The position numbers and the translations under genes are program-made. DNA of 64,000 bases from an uncultured Bacteroidales bacterium (lineage in GTDB: Bacteria > Bacteroidota > Bacteroidia > Bacteroidales > UBA932), in contig CALUPG010000003.1 in NCBI GenBank assembly GCA_944322565.1, forward strand, positions 1 to 64,000, given 5' to 3'. The notes under the pieces were generated by a model, which was not told the DNA's origin, made no database searches, and worked only from the letters and a program-made list of their open reading frames with translations. Shown one piece after another: positions 43,776 through 53,912 of this stretch (within the stretch, counting starts at the first letter, position 1; each line of letters begins with the position of its first letter).

Positions 43776-45911
43776 ATGAAAGAGATTTATATCAAGAATA
43801 TTGCCTCAAGGCTGGGAGTGAAGGAGTGGCAGGTGGAAAATTGTGCCGGGCTCTTCGAAGAAGGGGCGACCATCCCGTTCATCAGCCGCTACCGCAAGGA
43901 AAAGACAGGAGGGCTTGACGATGTGGAGGTGGCTGAGGTCCGTCATTGGAAAGATGTGTTTGACGAGATGGAAAAGAGGAAAGAGACAGTGCTTTCCACC
44001 ATTGAGTCTGCAGGTAAGCTGACGGAAGACCTTCGCTTGAAGATTGAGGCATGTACCGACGGACGGGAACTCGAAGACCTGTATCTTCCGTATAAGCCGA
44101 AGAGAAGGACCAGGGCAACCGTCGCCAGGGAGGCCGGACTTGAGCCGCTGGCCGACATGATGTACAATGTCTCAGTGACAGATCCTTCGCGTGAAGCAGG
44201 GAAATATCTGAATGACAAGGTGGCTACCGTGGAAGATGCTCTCGCCGGGGCAAGGGATATCATAGCCGAAAGGCTCAGTGAGACGGCTTCTGTGAGGGAG
44301 ACTCTCAGACAGATATTCAATACCCGCAGAGTGGTGTCCAAGGCCACGAAAAAGGCCTCATCGCCGGAAGCGGGAAAATACAAAGGATATTTTGATTATT
44401 CCGAGCCTGTCAGCCGCATGGCCCCGCACCGGGTGCTTGCCGTGCTCCGTGCCCAGGCCGAAGGATATGTGACACTTCGGATTGATGCTGATGCCGAGAA
44501 GTGCGGGAACAAGATGTATTATGATTTCTGTCAGCAGAGGCGTTATCCGGCAGGACCGCTTGCCGCTCAGATACGCGAGGCAGTGGACGATGCATACAAG
44601 AGGCTTCTTGAGCCATCAATTACCAATGAAGTCATTGCTCAGGCCAAGGAAAAGGCCGACGAGGCGTCGGTGAGGGTATTCGGTGAAAATCTCAGGCAGC
44701 TGCTGCTTGCGCCCCCGGTAGGCCAGAAACGGGTGCTGGCGATTGACCCCGGGCTGAGAACCGGATGCAAGGTGGTCTGTCTGGATGCCCAGGGCAGTCT
44801 TCTGCATTACGAGACCATTTTTCCTCATCCTCCGGCCAACGAGAAAGTGAAGTCAATCCAGGCCCTTTCCTCTATGGTGGAAAAGTACGGAATAGAGGTC
44901 ATAGCGATAGGCAACGGGACTGCCGGCCGCGAGACCGAGGCCTTCATCAGAAGGATTCCGCTTCCGGAAGGGGTAAAGGTATATTCGGTCAGTGAAGACG
45001 GGGCATCCGTATATTCCGCTTCCGAGGCAGCCAGGGCGGAATTTCCCGATCAGGATGTGACAGTAAGGGGAGCAGTGTCGATTGGCCGCCGTCTGATGGA
45101 CCCTCTTGCCGAACTGGTGAAGATTGACCCGAAGTCGCTCGGTGTGGGGCAGTACCAGCATGATGTAGATCAGAATCTGCTGAAGGAGACTCTGGACAAT
45201 ACGGTTGAGAGCTGTGTCAACAGTGTCGGTGTAAATCTCAACACTGCAAGTCCATATCTCCTGAGTTATGTCGCCGGCATAGGCCCTGCTCTTGCCTCCA
45301 ATATCGTGGAATATCGCACAGAGCATGGCCCGTATAAGTCCCGCAGAGAACTTGCCAAGGTTAAGCGCCTCGGAGACAAGGCTTTCGAGCAGTGTGCCGG
45401 TTTTCTCCGCATTCCCGGTGCCGAGAATCCTCTGGACAATTCTGCCGTCCACCCCGAATGCTACCATATCGTGGCGAAGATGGCCTCGGATCTCGGCGTA
45501 TCCACGAGTGAACTTGTCGGGAATGAGGCTCTGTGCTCAAAGATAATTCCTGAGAAATATGTAGAGGGCGATTTCGGCCTTCCTACCGTCACCGATATCA
45601 TCCGCGAACTCAAAAAGCCTGGCAGAGACCCGCGCGAGAGTGCCTCCGAATTTGAATTTTCCGAGAACATCCACACCATCGATGACCTCATTGACGGCAT
45701 GGAACTGCCCGGCATTGTGACCAACATCACGGCATTCGGCGCTTTTGTGGACATAGGCATCAAGCAGAACGGTCTGATCCATGTCTCCCAGATGGGAGTC
45801 CGTCATCTTACCGACCCGACCAAGGTCCTCAAGCTGCATCAGCATGTCAAGGTCGAAGTAATCGGAGTAGATATGGAGCGGAACCGGATTGCTCTGAAAC
45901 TTATAAAATGA
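43776..45911 (+). CDS. tex: Tex-family RNA-binding transcription accessory protein
   Basis: A 711-residue protein of usual Tex length. It has an N-terminal helical domain, the YqgF-like nuclease fold (VLAIDPGLRTGCKVVCLD), a helix-hairpin-helix segment (VNLNTASPYLLSYVAGIGPALA) and a C-terminal S1 domain (GIVTNITAFGAFVDIGIKQN). Tex proteins bind nucleic acid and affect transcription elongation. Catalytic activity of the YqgF-like fold has not been shown in most members. It is the last gene before the tRNA-Val region. Confidence 0.95.
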   Translation: MKEIYIKNIASRLGVKEWQVENCAGLFEEGATIPFISRYRKEKTGGLDDVEVAEVRHWKDVFDEMEKRKETVLSTIESAGKLTEDLRLKIEACTDGRELEDLYLPYKPKRRTRATVAREAGLEPLADMMYNVSVTDPSREAGKYLNDKVATVEDALAGARDIIAERLSETASVRETLRQIFNTRRVVSKATKKASSPEAGKYKGYFDYSEPVSRMAPHRVLAVLRAQAEGYVTLRIDADAEKCGNKMYYDFCQQRRYPAGPLAAQIREAVDDAYKRLLEPSITNEVIAQAKEKADEASVRVFGENLRQLLLAPPVGQKRVLAIDPGLRTGCKVVCLDAQGSLLHYETIFPHPPANEKVKSIQALSSMVEKYGIEVIAIGNGTAGRETEAFIRRIPLPEGVKVYSVSEDGASVYSASEAARAEFPDQDVTVRGAVSIGRRLMDPLAELVKIDPKSLGVGQYQHDVDQNLLKETLDNTVESCVNSVGVNLNTASPYLLSYVAGIGPALASNIVEYRTEHGPYKSRRELAKVKRLGDKAFEQCAGFLRIPGAENPLDNSAVHPECYHIVAKMASDLGVSTSELVGNEALCSKIIPEKYVEGDFGLPTVTDIIRELKKPGRDPRESASEFEFSENIHTIDDLIDGMELPGIVTNITAFGAFVDIGIKQNGLIHVSQMGVRHLTDPTKVLKLHQHVKVEVIGVDMERNRIALKLIK

Positions 45912-45927
45912 TTTTTCTGGCAGATGT

Positions 45928-45978
45928 CCGCGATTTTGCCGCAAGAGTGTGTCTGATGGCATTCTGTTTTTAAAATAC
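45928..45978. repeat. degenerate copy of the REP-like element
   Basis: It shares CCGCGATTTT, then a GGCATT and AAAATACC ending, with the repeats at 46401-46496, but diverges in between. It lies just upstream of the tRNA-Val promoter. Confidence 0.4.
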
Positions 45979-46020
45979 CCCTGAAACCATCCGAAATCCA
46001 GAACAAAAATTCGTTGAAAA

Positions 46021-46051
46021 TTTGCAGCAATCAAAATATTTTCTACCTTTG
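46021..46051 (+). promoter_or_regulatory. promoter of tRNA-Val
   Basis: TTTG (46021-46024), a spacer of exactly 19 bp, then TACCTTTG (46044-46051). This is the best match to the Bacteroidetes consensus in the window. Confidence 0.8.
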
Positions 46052-46093
46052 CAATCCCAATCGTAATGAGAGGGACAAAAAGAAACGATAAAA

Positions 46094-46171
46094 GGGAGCT
46101 TAGCTCAGTTGGTTCAGAGCGTCTGCCTTACAAGCAGAGGGTCGGGGGTTCGACTCCCTCAGCTCCCACCA
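46094..46171 (+). tRNA. tRNA-Val (anticodon TAC)
   Basis: A complete cloverleaf: acceptor GGGAGCT/AGCTCCC, D stem GCTC/GAGC, anticodon stem TCTGC/GCAGA with loop CTTACAA, T arm GGGGG-TTCGACT-CCCTC, discriminator A and encoded CCA at 46169-46171. It is followed by a terminator. Confidence 0.96.
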
Positions 46172-46192
46172 CCCGAAAGGGCAAACCGAAGC

Positions 46193-46226
46193 AAGAGGAT
46201 GACTTTCACTTTTAAGTCATCCTCTT
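46193..46226 (+). terminator. Rho-independent terminator of tRNA-Val
   Basis: AAGAGGATGACTT pairs with AAGTCATCCTCTT around an 8-nt loop, followed by a T-rich stretch (CTTTGTTTTT). Confidence 0.85.
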
Positions 46227-46400
46227 CTTTGTTTTTCCGAGAGGTCACCTTATATCTTCCTTCCCGAATATTCGATTCTCGGAAAGCTGTCAAGGCTTGT
46301 AGCGATACCGTATTGCCGCCACCAGTTTTGCGTATCAATGGCAAATCCATGTTGATTTCCTGATGTGCGGCCGGTGGACATGTGGAATGCCCTCCGACGG

Positions 46401-46496
46401 CCGCGATTTTCCTGCAAAATCGCGCCCGTTGGCATTTTGAAAATACCGACTGGCGTAAAAAAACAGCAAAATCACGCCCGTTGGACAGCATTTTGA
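46401..46496. repeat. two REP-like intergenic repeat units
   Basis: One unit (46401-46447) has the hairpin GCGATTTT-cctgc-AAAATCGC at 46403-46423, followed by CCCGTTGGCATTTTGA. A second (46466-46496) repeats GCAAAATCACGCCCGTTGG with a 3-base insertion before GCATTTTGA. The remaining bases of the 46227-46553 gap show no gene. Confidence 0.65.
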
Positions 46497-46553
46497 CTCT
46501 CCATCGGGCGCGCTGCCACTTGACCATGTCGGCGGCAACGAAATCGGGGCAGC

Positions 46554-47990
46554 CTACAGGCATCCGAATGAGAATGCGTTGATGCCGTCGAAGACGGAAC
46601 TGACTATGCCCAGAGCGAGTATCCCTGCCAGACAGAGAACGAGTCCGGTGCGGGTGCTGGCGTCGGTTCTGAAGGCGGCTATCGGGGTGTCGTTCCTGTT
46701 GATGAACATCGCCTTGACGACAAGGAGGTAATAGTAGAGAGAGATGACCGTATTGAGCAGGGCGATGAGCACCAGTACATGGAAGCCTTCTTCAAACGCG
46801 GAGGCAAAGATGAAGAATTTGGAGAAGAAGCCGGCGAACGGCGGTATTCCCGCGAGGGAGAAAAGGGCAAGCATCATAGTGACTGCGAGCTTCGGATTGG
46901 TCTTGTAGAGACCGTTCCAGTCGTCCATGTCCAATTTGCCGCCGCTGTGCTGCTCGACCGCGGATATCACTCCGAAGGCGGCGAGGTTGGCGGCCATGTA
47001 GACCAGGACATAGAATATGAGTGATGTCATGCCGTATGAAGTGCCGCTGATGACTGCCAGCATGATGTAGCCGGCCTGGGATATTGACGAGAATGCAAGG
47101 AATCGCTTGAGGTTCTTCTGTCTGATGGCAAATATGTTGGCAACTGTGATGCTGAGCACGATGACAATATAGAGCATGAGCTGCCAGTATTGTATCATCG
47201 GGGAGAAGACTTTTATAAGAATCATCATGAGGGTAAAGGCTGCGGCTCCTTTGGAAACGACTGACAGATAGGATGTGACGGCTGTGGGAGCTCCCTGGTA
47301 TGTGTCGGCTGTCCAGAGATGGAAAGGCACGAGCGACAGCTTGAAGGCGAGTCCGGCGAAGAAGAATACCATTGCCATGACCTGCAGGGCATTCCCCTCC
47401 AGCATGAATCCCATGTCGTCAAAATACAAAGTACCTGCTGTGCCGTAGAGGAAAGATATGCCGTAGAGCATGAGTCCGCTTGAGAAAAGGGCGCTGAGGA
47501 TGAATTTTGCCCCTGCTTCTGCGGAATTGCCCTTGTATTTGTCAAAGGCGACAAGGCAGGCCAAGGGCACTGATGCAAGCTCCAGTCCGATGGTGAACAT
47601 CAGGAAATGTCCCGAGCTTATCATGAAATCCATTCCGAGCAGGGTGGAGAGGGTAAGGACATAGAATTCACCTCTCTTGAATGCCGTATCCTCGCGCCTG
47701 AGCCATGTGTCGGCCTGGAGAAATACTATCAGGGTGCCGATGGCAAGAATGCTCTTCACGATGCCGTAGACCGGATTGTAGACATACATCCCGCCGAAGA
47801 CTTCGGCCTCGGCGCTGCTGTATGGCCAGATTGTCCCTGCTATGAACGCCAGCATCAGGAAGCAGACAAAGCCGTGGAAAAAGCGTCTGCCGCGTCTGCC
47901 TGCAATGAGGTCATAGAGCAGAGTTGCCACAATCACTCCGGCAAGTGCTGTTTCCGTGTACATATATGTGAAAATTCCTGAATAATCCAT
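46554..47990 (-). CDS. nuoN: NADH-quinone oxidoreductase subunit N
   Basis: A 478-residue antiporter-like membrane subunit with about 14 helices. It contains the expected [19 protein letters not shown] segment, with an essential lysine helix upstream, and [13 protein letters not shown]. It is the last subunit gene of the nuoA-N cluster, which is transcribed from the minus strand, and it probably takes part in proton or ion pumping. Genes for the NADH-oxidising module are absent around it. Confidence 0.95.
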   Translation of the reverse strand: MDYSGIFTYMYTETALAGVIVATLLYDLIAGRRGRRFFHGFVCFLMLAFIAGTIWPYSSAEAEVFGGMYVYNPVYGIVKSILAIGTLIVFLQADTWLRREDTAFKRGEFYVLTLSTLLGMDFMISSGHFLMFTIGLELASVPLACLVAFDKYKGNSAEAGAKFILSALFSSGLMLYGISFLYGTAGTLYFDDMGFMLEGNALQVMAMVFFFAGLAFKLSLVPFHLWTADTYQGAPTAVTSYLSVVSKGAAAFTLMMILIKVFSPMIQYWQLMLYIVIVLSITVANIFAIRQKNLKRFLAFSSISQAGYIMLAVISGTSYGMTSLIFYVLVYMAANLAAFGVISAVEQHSGGKLDMDDWNGLYKTNPKLAVTMMLALFSLAGIPPFAGFFSKFFIFASAFEEGFHVLVLIALLNTVISLYYYLLVVKAMFINRNDTPIAAFRTDASTRTGLVLCLAGILALGIVSSVFDGINAFSFGCL

Positions 47991-48084
47991 TTCTTTTTCT
48001 TCTGTAAAGTTTGTATATAATCTGTCTTACATCAGCTTGAAGATAAATCTCCCGTGCTTCTGTCCGGAAATAATCGGTCTGCCG

Positions 48085-49569
48085 TCAGTTCAGAATATGC
48101 GAAATCATCGGGACGACGCTGTCTGAAATCATGCCGCTGATCCACATCGGGGCTAGTCCCAGTCCGGCTATGCAGACTATCAGGACAATGACGGCAAGGC
48201 GCTCGTCCCAGGTCGCGTCCGTCAGCTTCAGGTGCTCCGGATTGGTGCAGGTCCCGTAGAGAATCTTCCCGATGAGCCTGAGGATGTAGACTGCGGTGAT
48301 AACTATCGATGTGCAGGCTATGACGGTGACGACTCTGTGGAAGGTGTCATTCTCCATGAATGCCCCGTTGAAGATGGTCATCTCGGCAACGAATCCGCTG
48401 AGACCCGGAAGACCGAGATTGGCGAGTCCGGCGATGACATAGCATACCGACAGGAACGGCATTATCCTCATCAGACCGCTGAGCTCGCGGATGTCGCGGG
48501 TATGGGTCCTCCCGTATATCATGCCGATGAGGGCGAAGAACAGGGCGGTCATCAGGCCGTGGCTGAGCATCTGCAGGACTGCTCCCGTGGTGGCGGTAGT
48601 GTTCATCATGAGGATGGCGAACAGCACCAGACCGCAGTGTGATACGGAAGAGTAGGCGTTGATGTACTTGAGGTCAGTCTGTACGCAGGCAGAGAATGCT
48701 CCGTAGACTACGGAGACAGCCGTAAGTATGATGAATATCCAGCTGAGCTCCTGTGCGGCGTCGGGAAGCAGGAACATTGCCACTCGGAAACATCCGTAGC
48801 CTCCGAGCTTCATGAGTACCCCCGCATGGAGCATCGAAACTGCCGTCGGGGCGGATGCATGGCCGTCCGGGCTCCAAGTGTGGAACGGGAACAGGGCCCC
48901 GAGCACTCCGAATCCGATGAACACTATAGGGAACCATACTTTCTGAAGAGGGAGCGGGATATTGTGCAGACTGGCTATCTCAATGATGTTCATCGTAGTT
49001 GCTCCGGAACCGAAATATATTCCGAGGATGCCGATGAGGATGAGGGCCGAGCCTCCCATGAGCATCAGGGTGAGCTTCATGGCGGAGTATTCCTTGCGGC
49101 CGGTACCCCAGACTCCGATGAGAAGATACATCGGTATGAGGGCCACCTCGTAGAACATGAACATAGTGAAGAGGTCCAGGGAGATGAAGAAACCGAAGAC
49201 CCCGATGCTAAGCAGACAGAACCACATGAAGAATTCCTTCGCCCCGTCCGTCATTTTCCATGAGGCGAATGTTCCAGTGAAGACGATGACTGACGAGAGC
49301 AGGAGCATAGCCACCGAAATGCCGTCCACTCCGACATCGTATCTTATGTTGAGGGGGGCATACCAAGTGAAGCCGCCTGTGAAGAGCATTGCAGCTATCT
49401 GTCCGTCAGCCCGCATCCCGAGATACAGGACAACGAGGGCGACAGACAGGGCGAGCAGGGCAGATGCCCCTGTCACCATGACAGCATGAATCTGCTTGAG
49501 ATTCTTTGAAATCCACAGCCCGAGCATCATCAGCAGGGGAATGGCCGGAAAAAGTGACAATATATTCAT
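48085..49569 (-). CDS. nuoM: NADH-quinone oxidoreductase subunit M
   Basis: A 494-residue antiporter-like subunit. The start at 49569 (MNILSLFPAIPLLMMLGLW) has an AGGA motif eight bases upstream; a longer start would overlap nuoL. Typical features are VDGISVAMLLLSS, MYLLIGVWGTGRKEYSAMK and PFHTWSPDGHASAPTAVSM. About 14 membrane helices are expected. It lies 22 bases after the nuoL stop. Confidence 0.95.
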   Translation of the reverse strand: MNILSLFPAIPLLMMLGLWISKNLKQIHAVMVTGASALLALSVALVVLYLGMRADGQIAAMLFTGGFTWYAPLNIRYDVGVDGISVAMLLLSSVIVFTGTFASWKMTDGAKEFFMWFCLLSIGVFGFFISLDLFTMFMFYEVALIPMYLLIGVWGTGRKEYSAMKLTLMLMGGSALILIGILGIYFGSGATTMNIIEIASLHNIPLPLQKVWFPIVFIGFGVLGALFPFHTWSPDGHASAPTAVSMLHAGVLMKLGGYGCFRVAMFLLPDAAQELSWIFIILTAVSVVYGAFSACVQTDLKYINAYSSVSHCGLVLFAILMMNTTATTGAVLQMLSHGLMTALFFALIGMIYGRTHTRDIRELSGLMRIMPFLSVCYVIAGLANLGLPGLSGFVAEMTIFNGAFMENDTFHRVVTVIACTSIVITAVYILRLIGKILYGTCTNPEHLKLTDATWDERLAVIVLIVCIAGLGLAPMWISGMISDSVVPMISHILN

Positions 49570-49591
49570 AGATATTCCTGATTCAAATTGT

Positions 49592-51484
49592 TTATATGGC
49601 AAGCAGAAGCACTATGACAAGGCCCAGGGCCCCGCCGAGGAACCATATCGCATATCTCTGTACGTAACCGCTCTGCATCTTCCTGATGCCCCAGGAGACT
49701 TTCTCTGTGACTGCGGCGAGCATGTTCATGAAGCCGTCGACGACATGTCTGTCAAACCAGGCTACAGGGGCTGAAATGCAGGCGAAGATGATTCTGTGGG
49801 TGATGAACTGGTACACTTCGTCAATATAGAACCTGTGGTATGCGGCCCTGTGCAGTCCGCTGAAGCGTGCCGCAAGGCCGTCGGCTACGGTCCTGTCCTC
49901 GCGCAGGTACATCCATGTCGCCAGCAGTATTCCTGCGGCTGCGACTCCGAGGCTGACGGAAGCCACTGTCCAGTCAATGTGTATGTCGTATGCCATGCCG
50001 TCGCTGCTGACAAAGTGTCCGAACGGTATCCAGCCGGCCACGAGGGTGACGGCAGCAAGGAAGATGAGCGGAATTGTCATTGAGAGCGGTGCTTCATGAG
50101 GCCTGTGCTCCTGGTGCAGAGCCTTGTTCTCCTTTCCCCAGAATATGCTGTAGTAGAGCCTGAACATATAGAATGCGGTGAGACCTGCGATGAATGTCAT
50201 CAGGACTCCCATTGCCGGGCTGAACCTGAAGCAGGCGGCAAGTATCTCGTCCTTGGAGAAGAATCCGCTCAGAGGCCAGATTCCTGCAATCGAGAGACAG
50301 GCCACAAGGAAGGTGATGTGGGTCAGTGGCATGTATTTGCGGAGTCCGCCCATGGCAGACATCTCGTTGGAATGGACTGCATGGATTATGCAGCCGGCAC
50401 CGAGGAAGAGAAGTGCCTTGAACATCGCGTGTGTGAAAAGATGGAACATTGAGGCCATGTACCCGAGTCCGCCTTCATGAGGGTCGGCGGATGTGCAGAC
50501 ACCCAGGGCAACAATCATGAATCCTATCTGCGATATTGTACTGAAGGCAAGTACTCTCTTTATGTCACTCTGCACGCAGGCCACGACTGCCGCATAAAGG
50601 GCGGTGAAGGCTCCCACATATGCAGTGACATGCAGGACTCCGGGGGCGTAGTCTATGAACAGAGGGAACATCCTTGCCACAAGGTAGACACCTGCAACGA
50701 CCATTGTAGCCGCATGGATGAGGGCAGACACGGGAGTCGGGCCCTCCATGGCGTCAGGCAGCCAGATGTGAAGCGGGAACATTGCGCTCTTGCCGGCCCC
50801 TCCTATGAACATCAGTCCGAGTGCAAGCGGAAGCAGGGCTTTGGCTGCTCCAATTGCAGGTGCATCCGGAGTGAATGAGAAAGACCCGGTGTAGAATCCG
50901 TAGATCAGGATGCCGATGAGAAAGCCGAGGTCTGCGAAGCGCGTGACGATGAATGCCTTCTTGGATGCCGCCACGGCTTCTTTCTTCGTATAATAGAATC
51001 CGATGAGCAGATATGAGCTGACGCCTACGAGTTCCCAGAATATGTACATCTGGAAGATGTTGGTGGCGACCACCAGCCCGAGCATGCTCATTGTGAAGAG
51101 TGAGAGGAAGGAGTAATACCTCTGGAATCCTCTCTCTCCCTTCATGTACCCGAAGGAATAGATGTGGACCATCAGTGAGACAGTTGATATCACGATGAGC
51201 ATCATCACAGATATCGGGTCCAGCATGATGCCGAGGTCGATGTGCAGGCCTCCGCCGAATGGAAGCCAGACCGTGTTCCACGGGATGAGGGTCTGGAAGA
51301 CCCCTGAACCGTCCCTGCCGGCCCCGAAATATGAGAATGCGGTCCACCAGCTCAGGAGAGCCACGGCGGCGGTCACAATGGTGCCGATGCCTCCGGCAAC
51401 TCCGGGCCTGAGTTTCGTCCCGAGTAGCCCGAGCAATATGAAGCTCAGGAAGGGGAGTGCAAGTATCAGTATCGTATATTCCAT
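49592..51484 (-). CDS. nuoL: NADH-quinone oxidoreductase subunit L
   Basis: A 630-residue subunit, the longest antiporter-like one. It has DPISVMMLIVISTVSLMVHI, WELVGVSSYLLIGFYYTKKE, PLHIWLPDAMEGPTPVSALI and a long C-terminal lateral helix region. It couples electron flow to ion movement in the membrane arm. It follows nuoK with a 36-base gap. Confidence 0.96.
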   Translation of the reverse strand: MEYTILILALPFLSFILLGLLGTKLRPGVAGGIGTIVTAAVALLSWWTAFSYFGAGRDGSGVFQTLIPWNTVWLPFGGGLHIDLGIMLDPISVMMLIVISTVSLMVHIYSFGYMKGERGFQRYYSFLSLFTMSMLGLVVATNIFQMYIFWELVGVSSYLLIGFYYTKKEAVAASKKAFIVTRFADLGFLIGILIYGFYTGSFSFTPDAPAIGAAKALLPLALGLMFIGGAGKSAMFPLHIWLPDAMEGPTPVSALIHAATMVVAGVYLVARMFPLFIDYAPGVLHVTAYVGAFTALYAAVVACVQSDIKRVLAFSTISQIGFMIVALGVCTSADPHEGGLGYMASMFHLFTHAMFKALLFLGAGCIIHAVHSNEMSAMGGLRKYMPLTHITFLVACLSIAGIWPLSGFFSKDEILAACFRFSPAMGVLMTFIAGLTAFYMFRLYYSIFWGKENKALHQEHRPHEAPLSMTIPLIFLAAVTLVAGWIPFGHFVSSDGMAYDIHIDWTVASVSLGVAAAGILLATWMYLREDRTVADGLAARFSGLHRAAYHRFYIDEVYQFITHRIIFACISAPVAWFDRHVVDGFMNMLAAVTEKVSWGIRKMQSGYVQRYAIWFLGGALGLVIVLLLAI

Positions 51485-51520
51485 AATCGTCTGTCAGAGA
51501 TTTTCATAATTGCCGCAAGC

Positions 51521-51829
51521 CTACCATTTCATCTTGTCAAGGTTCTTGACCTGGATGTTCTTCATGTTGCGGTATATGTTGATGATGATGGCTATGGCCA
51601 CGGCCGTTTCGGCGGCGCTTATGCCGATTGCAAAGAGGGAGAAGAAGAAACCCTCCAGCTGTTCAGGGAACAGGAAACGGTTGAATACCGCAAAATTGAT
51701 GTCCACTGAGTTCAGTATCAGTTCCACGGAAATGAGCATCGCAAGCAGGTTGCGGCGTGTGAAGAATCCGTATATGCCCACGAACATCATTATTGTGGAC
51801 ACTATCAGGTAATATTCCATATGTACCAT
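51521..51829 (-). CDS. nuoK: NADH-quinone oxidoreductase subunit K
   Basis: A 102-residue protein with three membrane helices. It has the conserved glutamates in ISVELILNSVDINF and AAETAVAIAI. AGGAG lies six bases before the ATG at 51829, so I prefer that start to the inner one at 51820. It follows nuoJ closely (13 bases). Confidence 0.95.
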   Translation of the reverse strand: MVHMEYYLIVSTIMMFVGIYGFFTRRNLLAMLISVELILNSVDINFAVFNRFLFPEQLEGFFFSLFAIGISAAETAVAIAIIINIYRNMKNIQVKNLDKMKW

Positions 51830-51841
51830 GTCTGTCTCCTT

Positions 51842-52351
51842 TTATCGTTTTCTTGCTATCATGATGCCTCCGATGATGCAGGCCAGGAGCAGCACGCTGA
51901 TGACCTCAAACGGAAGCACATAACCGTATTTTTCAGTGCTCATCAGGGCATGTCCGATGTCCCTGACCGGAAGTTCCCCGTGCTCGAACACAGGCTGAAG
52001 GAACTTGTGCTTGAGCATGACGAAAAGGCAGATGCCCATGGCGGCCAGAGTCGCGGTAAGTCCGGCGATGAACTTGCCTTTCTTGAGGTGCTCGGCCTGG
52101 TCTCCCTCGCTGGAAGTGAGGAGGATGGAGAAGACATAGAGCACCGTGATGCCGCCGGCGTAGATCAGAAGCTGCACTGCACCGAGGAAAGAGTAGTTCA
52201 GCTGGAAATAGATACCTGCAGTACCGAAGAGCACGAACAGCAGATATGTTGCCGACCTCAGGATTCTTCTTGTGGACACGGCCAGTATCGCGCTCACCAC
52301 TATGAAGACGGCGAGGACCGCGAATATTATCAGATCGAGAGTTATGTTCAT
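51842..52351 (-). CDS. nuoJ: NADH-quinone oxidoreductase subunit J
   Basis: A 169-residue membrane subunit with five helices. It contains TYLLFVLFGTAGIYFQLNYS and LLIYAGGITVLYVF, both family-typical. Its start overlaps the nuoI stop as ATGA, showing tight coupling. Confidence 0.94.
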   Translation of the reverse strand: MNITLDLIIFAVLAVFIVVSAILAVSTRRILRSATYLLFVLFGTAGIYFQLNYSFLGAVQLLIYAGGITVLYVFSILLTSSEGDQAEHLKKGKFIAGLTATLAAMGICLFVMLKHKFLQPVFEHGELPVRDIGHALMSTEKYGYVLPFEVISVLLLACIIGGIMIARKR

Positions 52352-52794
52352 GACTGTTGCTTGTTCAGGGTTTTGACGAGCTTGCTTCTGGTGAAGACGG
52401 CATGCTCGAAGTCAGTTGAAAATTCTATCGCATGATGTGGGCAGGCATTCACGCACAGGTGACAGAACATACAGGAGCCCAGGTCATATTCATATTTTAC
52501 AAGTCTTTTCTTCGGCTTGCCCGTTTCCGGGTCTGTGACCGTTTCGGAAGTAATCCTGATAGTTCCGTTCGGACAGGCCATCTGGCAGAGCCCGCATGCG
52601 ATGCATCTGTTGTTGCCGTTTTCGTCATGCGGCATAGTAAGCTCCCCGCAGAATCTTTCGTTCATCTTCAGCGTTGCCCTGTTCTCCGGATACTGTTCGG
52701 TGATTTTCGGGGTGAAGTATTCCCTGAAAGTCACTTTCATTCCGGTCAGCAGGGACCATATTCCGCCCAATAGTCCTTTTATATAATCTCTCAT
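52348..52794 (-). CDS. nuoI: NADH-quinone oxidoreductase subunit I
   Basis: A 148-residue peripheral subunit from the ATG at 52794, which lies two bases after the nuoH stop. A longer frame would overlap nuoH. Two 4Fe-4S motifs are intact: CIACGLCQMACP and CMFCHLCVNACP. They relay electrons toward the quinone site. The N-terminal stretch is amphipathic, as in other NuoI proteins. Confidence 0.95.
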   Translation of the reverse strand: MRDYIKGLLGGIWSLLTGMKVTFREYFTPKITEQYPENRATLKMNERFCGELTMPHDENGNNRCIACGLCQMACPNGTIRITSETVTDPETGKPKKRLVKYEYDLGSCMFCHLCVNACPHHAIEFSTDFEHAVFTRSKLVKTLNKQQS

Positions 52795-52796
52795 GG

Positions 52797-53873
52797 CTAA
52801 AAATGCAATTTGAATACTACTACGATTACCATCAGGAGCAGATTGGCAAGCCCGATAGGGACGAGATATTTCCATTCGAGGGTAAGTATCTGGTCAATCC
52901 TCAGTCTCGGGAATGTCCATTTGATCCACATGAGCAGCCATACCACGAAGAATGCCTTTGCAAAGTACCATACGAAGCCCGGAATCCAGTCCATCACGGC
53001 ATTGAAGCCGTCAAGCCCCGGGATGTGCAGCGGCATCCATCCGCCGAGGAAAATCGTGGCTGCGATGCTTGAGACGATGAAGAGATTCACAAATTCCGCC
53101 ACATAGAACAGTCCGAAATGCATTCCCGAATATTCCGTGTGGTAGCCGGCTGTCAGCTCGGACTCGGCCTCCGGAAGGTCGAACGGCCCGCGGTTGACTT
53201 CGGCATTTGCCGCAATCAGGTAGATAATGAAAGATATCACGGCAGGGATGTGTCCCTTGAATATGAACCATCCGTCTTCCTGCCTCATGACGATTTCCGA
53301 GAACTGCATGGTGTCGGTGAGCACAACGATTGTCAGAATCGACAGCCCGACCGAGAGTTCGTAGCTTATCATCTGCGCCCCGCTTCTCATCGCTCCGATG
53401 AGTGAGAATTTGCTGTTGGAGCTCCATCCGGCCAGGAGAATGCCTACGATTCCTATGGACGAGGCTGCCATGAAGAAGAAGACTCCCACATTGAAGTCAA
53501 GGATTTCCAGTCCGCGGCTCATCGGTATGCAGGCGAATGCCATCACCGAGGCCAGTATCACGATGAACGGGGCAAGATTGTAAAGAAACTTGTCTGAGTG
53601 CCTTACCGTGATGATTTCCTTTGTGAGCATCTTGAACACATCGCAGAAGACCTGCAGGCTTCCCCATGGGCCGACCCTCGTAGGACCTAGCCGGCACTGG
53701 AATGCCGCGCAGACCTTGCGCTCCATATAGATCATGATTATGGCCACGATGACATATACAAGCAGGAGCAGAATACCCACAATCACGCATTCAAGAAAGA
53801 TTGCGAGCTGCTCCGACATCACCGAAGTGAGTTGAGTATGTATCCAGCCTGTGATTATTCCGAAATCAAACAT
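52797..53873 (-). CDS. nuoH: NADH-quinone oxidoreductase subunit H
   Basis: A 358-residue membrane subunit with eight or nine helices. It carries the conserved CRLGPTRVGPWGSLQ loop, FDLPEAESELTAGYHTEYS and a late FVVWLLMWIKWTFPRLR. It forms the quinone chamber with NuoB and NuoD. It follows nuoCD after a 39-base gap. Confidence 0.97.
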   Translation of the reverse strand: MFDFGIITGWIHTQLTSVMSEQLAIFLECVIVGILLLLVYVIVAIIMIYMERKVCAAFQCRLGPTRVGPWGSLQVFCDVFKMLTKEIITVRHSDKFLYNLAPFIVILASVMAFACIPMSRGLEILDFNVGVFFFMAASSIGIVGILLAGWSSNSKFSLIGAMRSGAQMISYELSVGLSILTIVVLTDTMQFSEIVMRQEDGWFIFKGHIPAVISFIIYLIAANAEVNRGPFDLPEAESELTAGYHTEYSGMHFGLFYVAEFVNLFIVSSIAATIFLGGWMPLHIPGLDGFNAVMDWIPGFVWYFAKAFFVVWLLMWIKWTFPRLRIDQILTLEWKYLVPIGLANLLLMVIVVVFKLHF

Positions 53874-53912
53874 ATCCGATATATTTTATCTGTGTCAGTC
53901 TTGTTTGCAGCC

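Noticed and set aside
46159..46582. Overlapping frames in the gap between tRNA-Val and nuoN
   Set aside because: They translate the terminator and the REP-like repeats and have no family pattern.
49355..49360. Six-G run in nuoM (also 6-base runs at 54059 and 55737) as further switch sites
   Set aside because: They are shorter than seven, in housekeeping genes that are all in frame, and such runs are expected by chance in GC-rich sequence.
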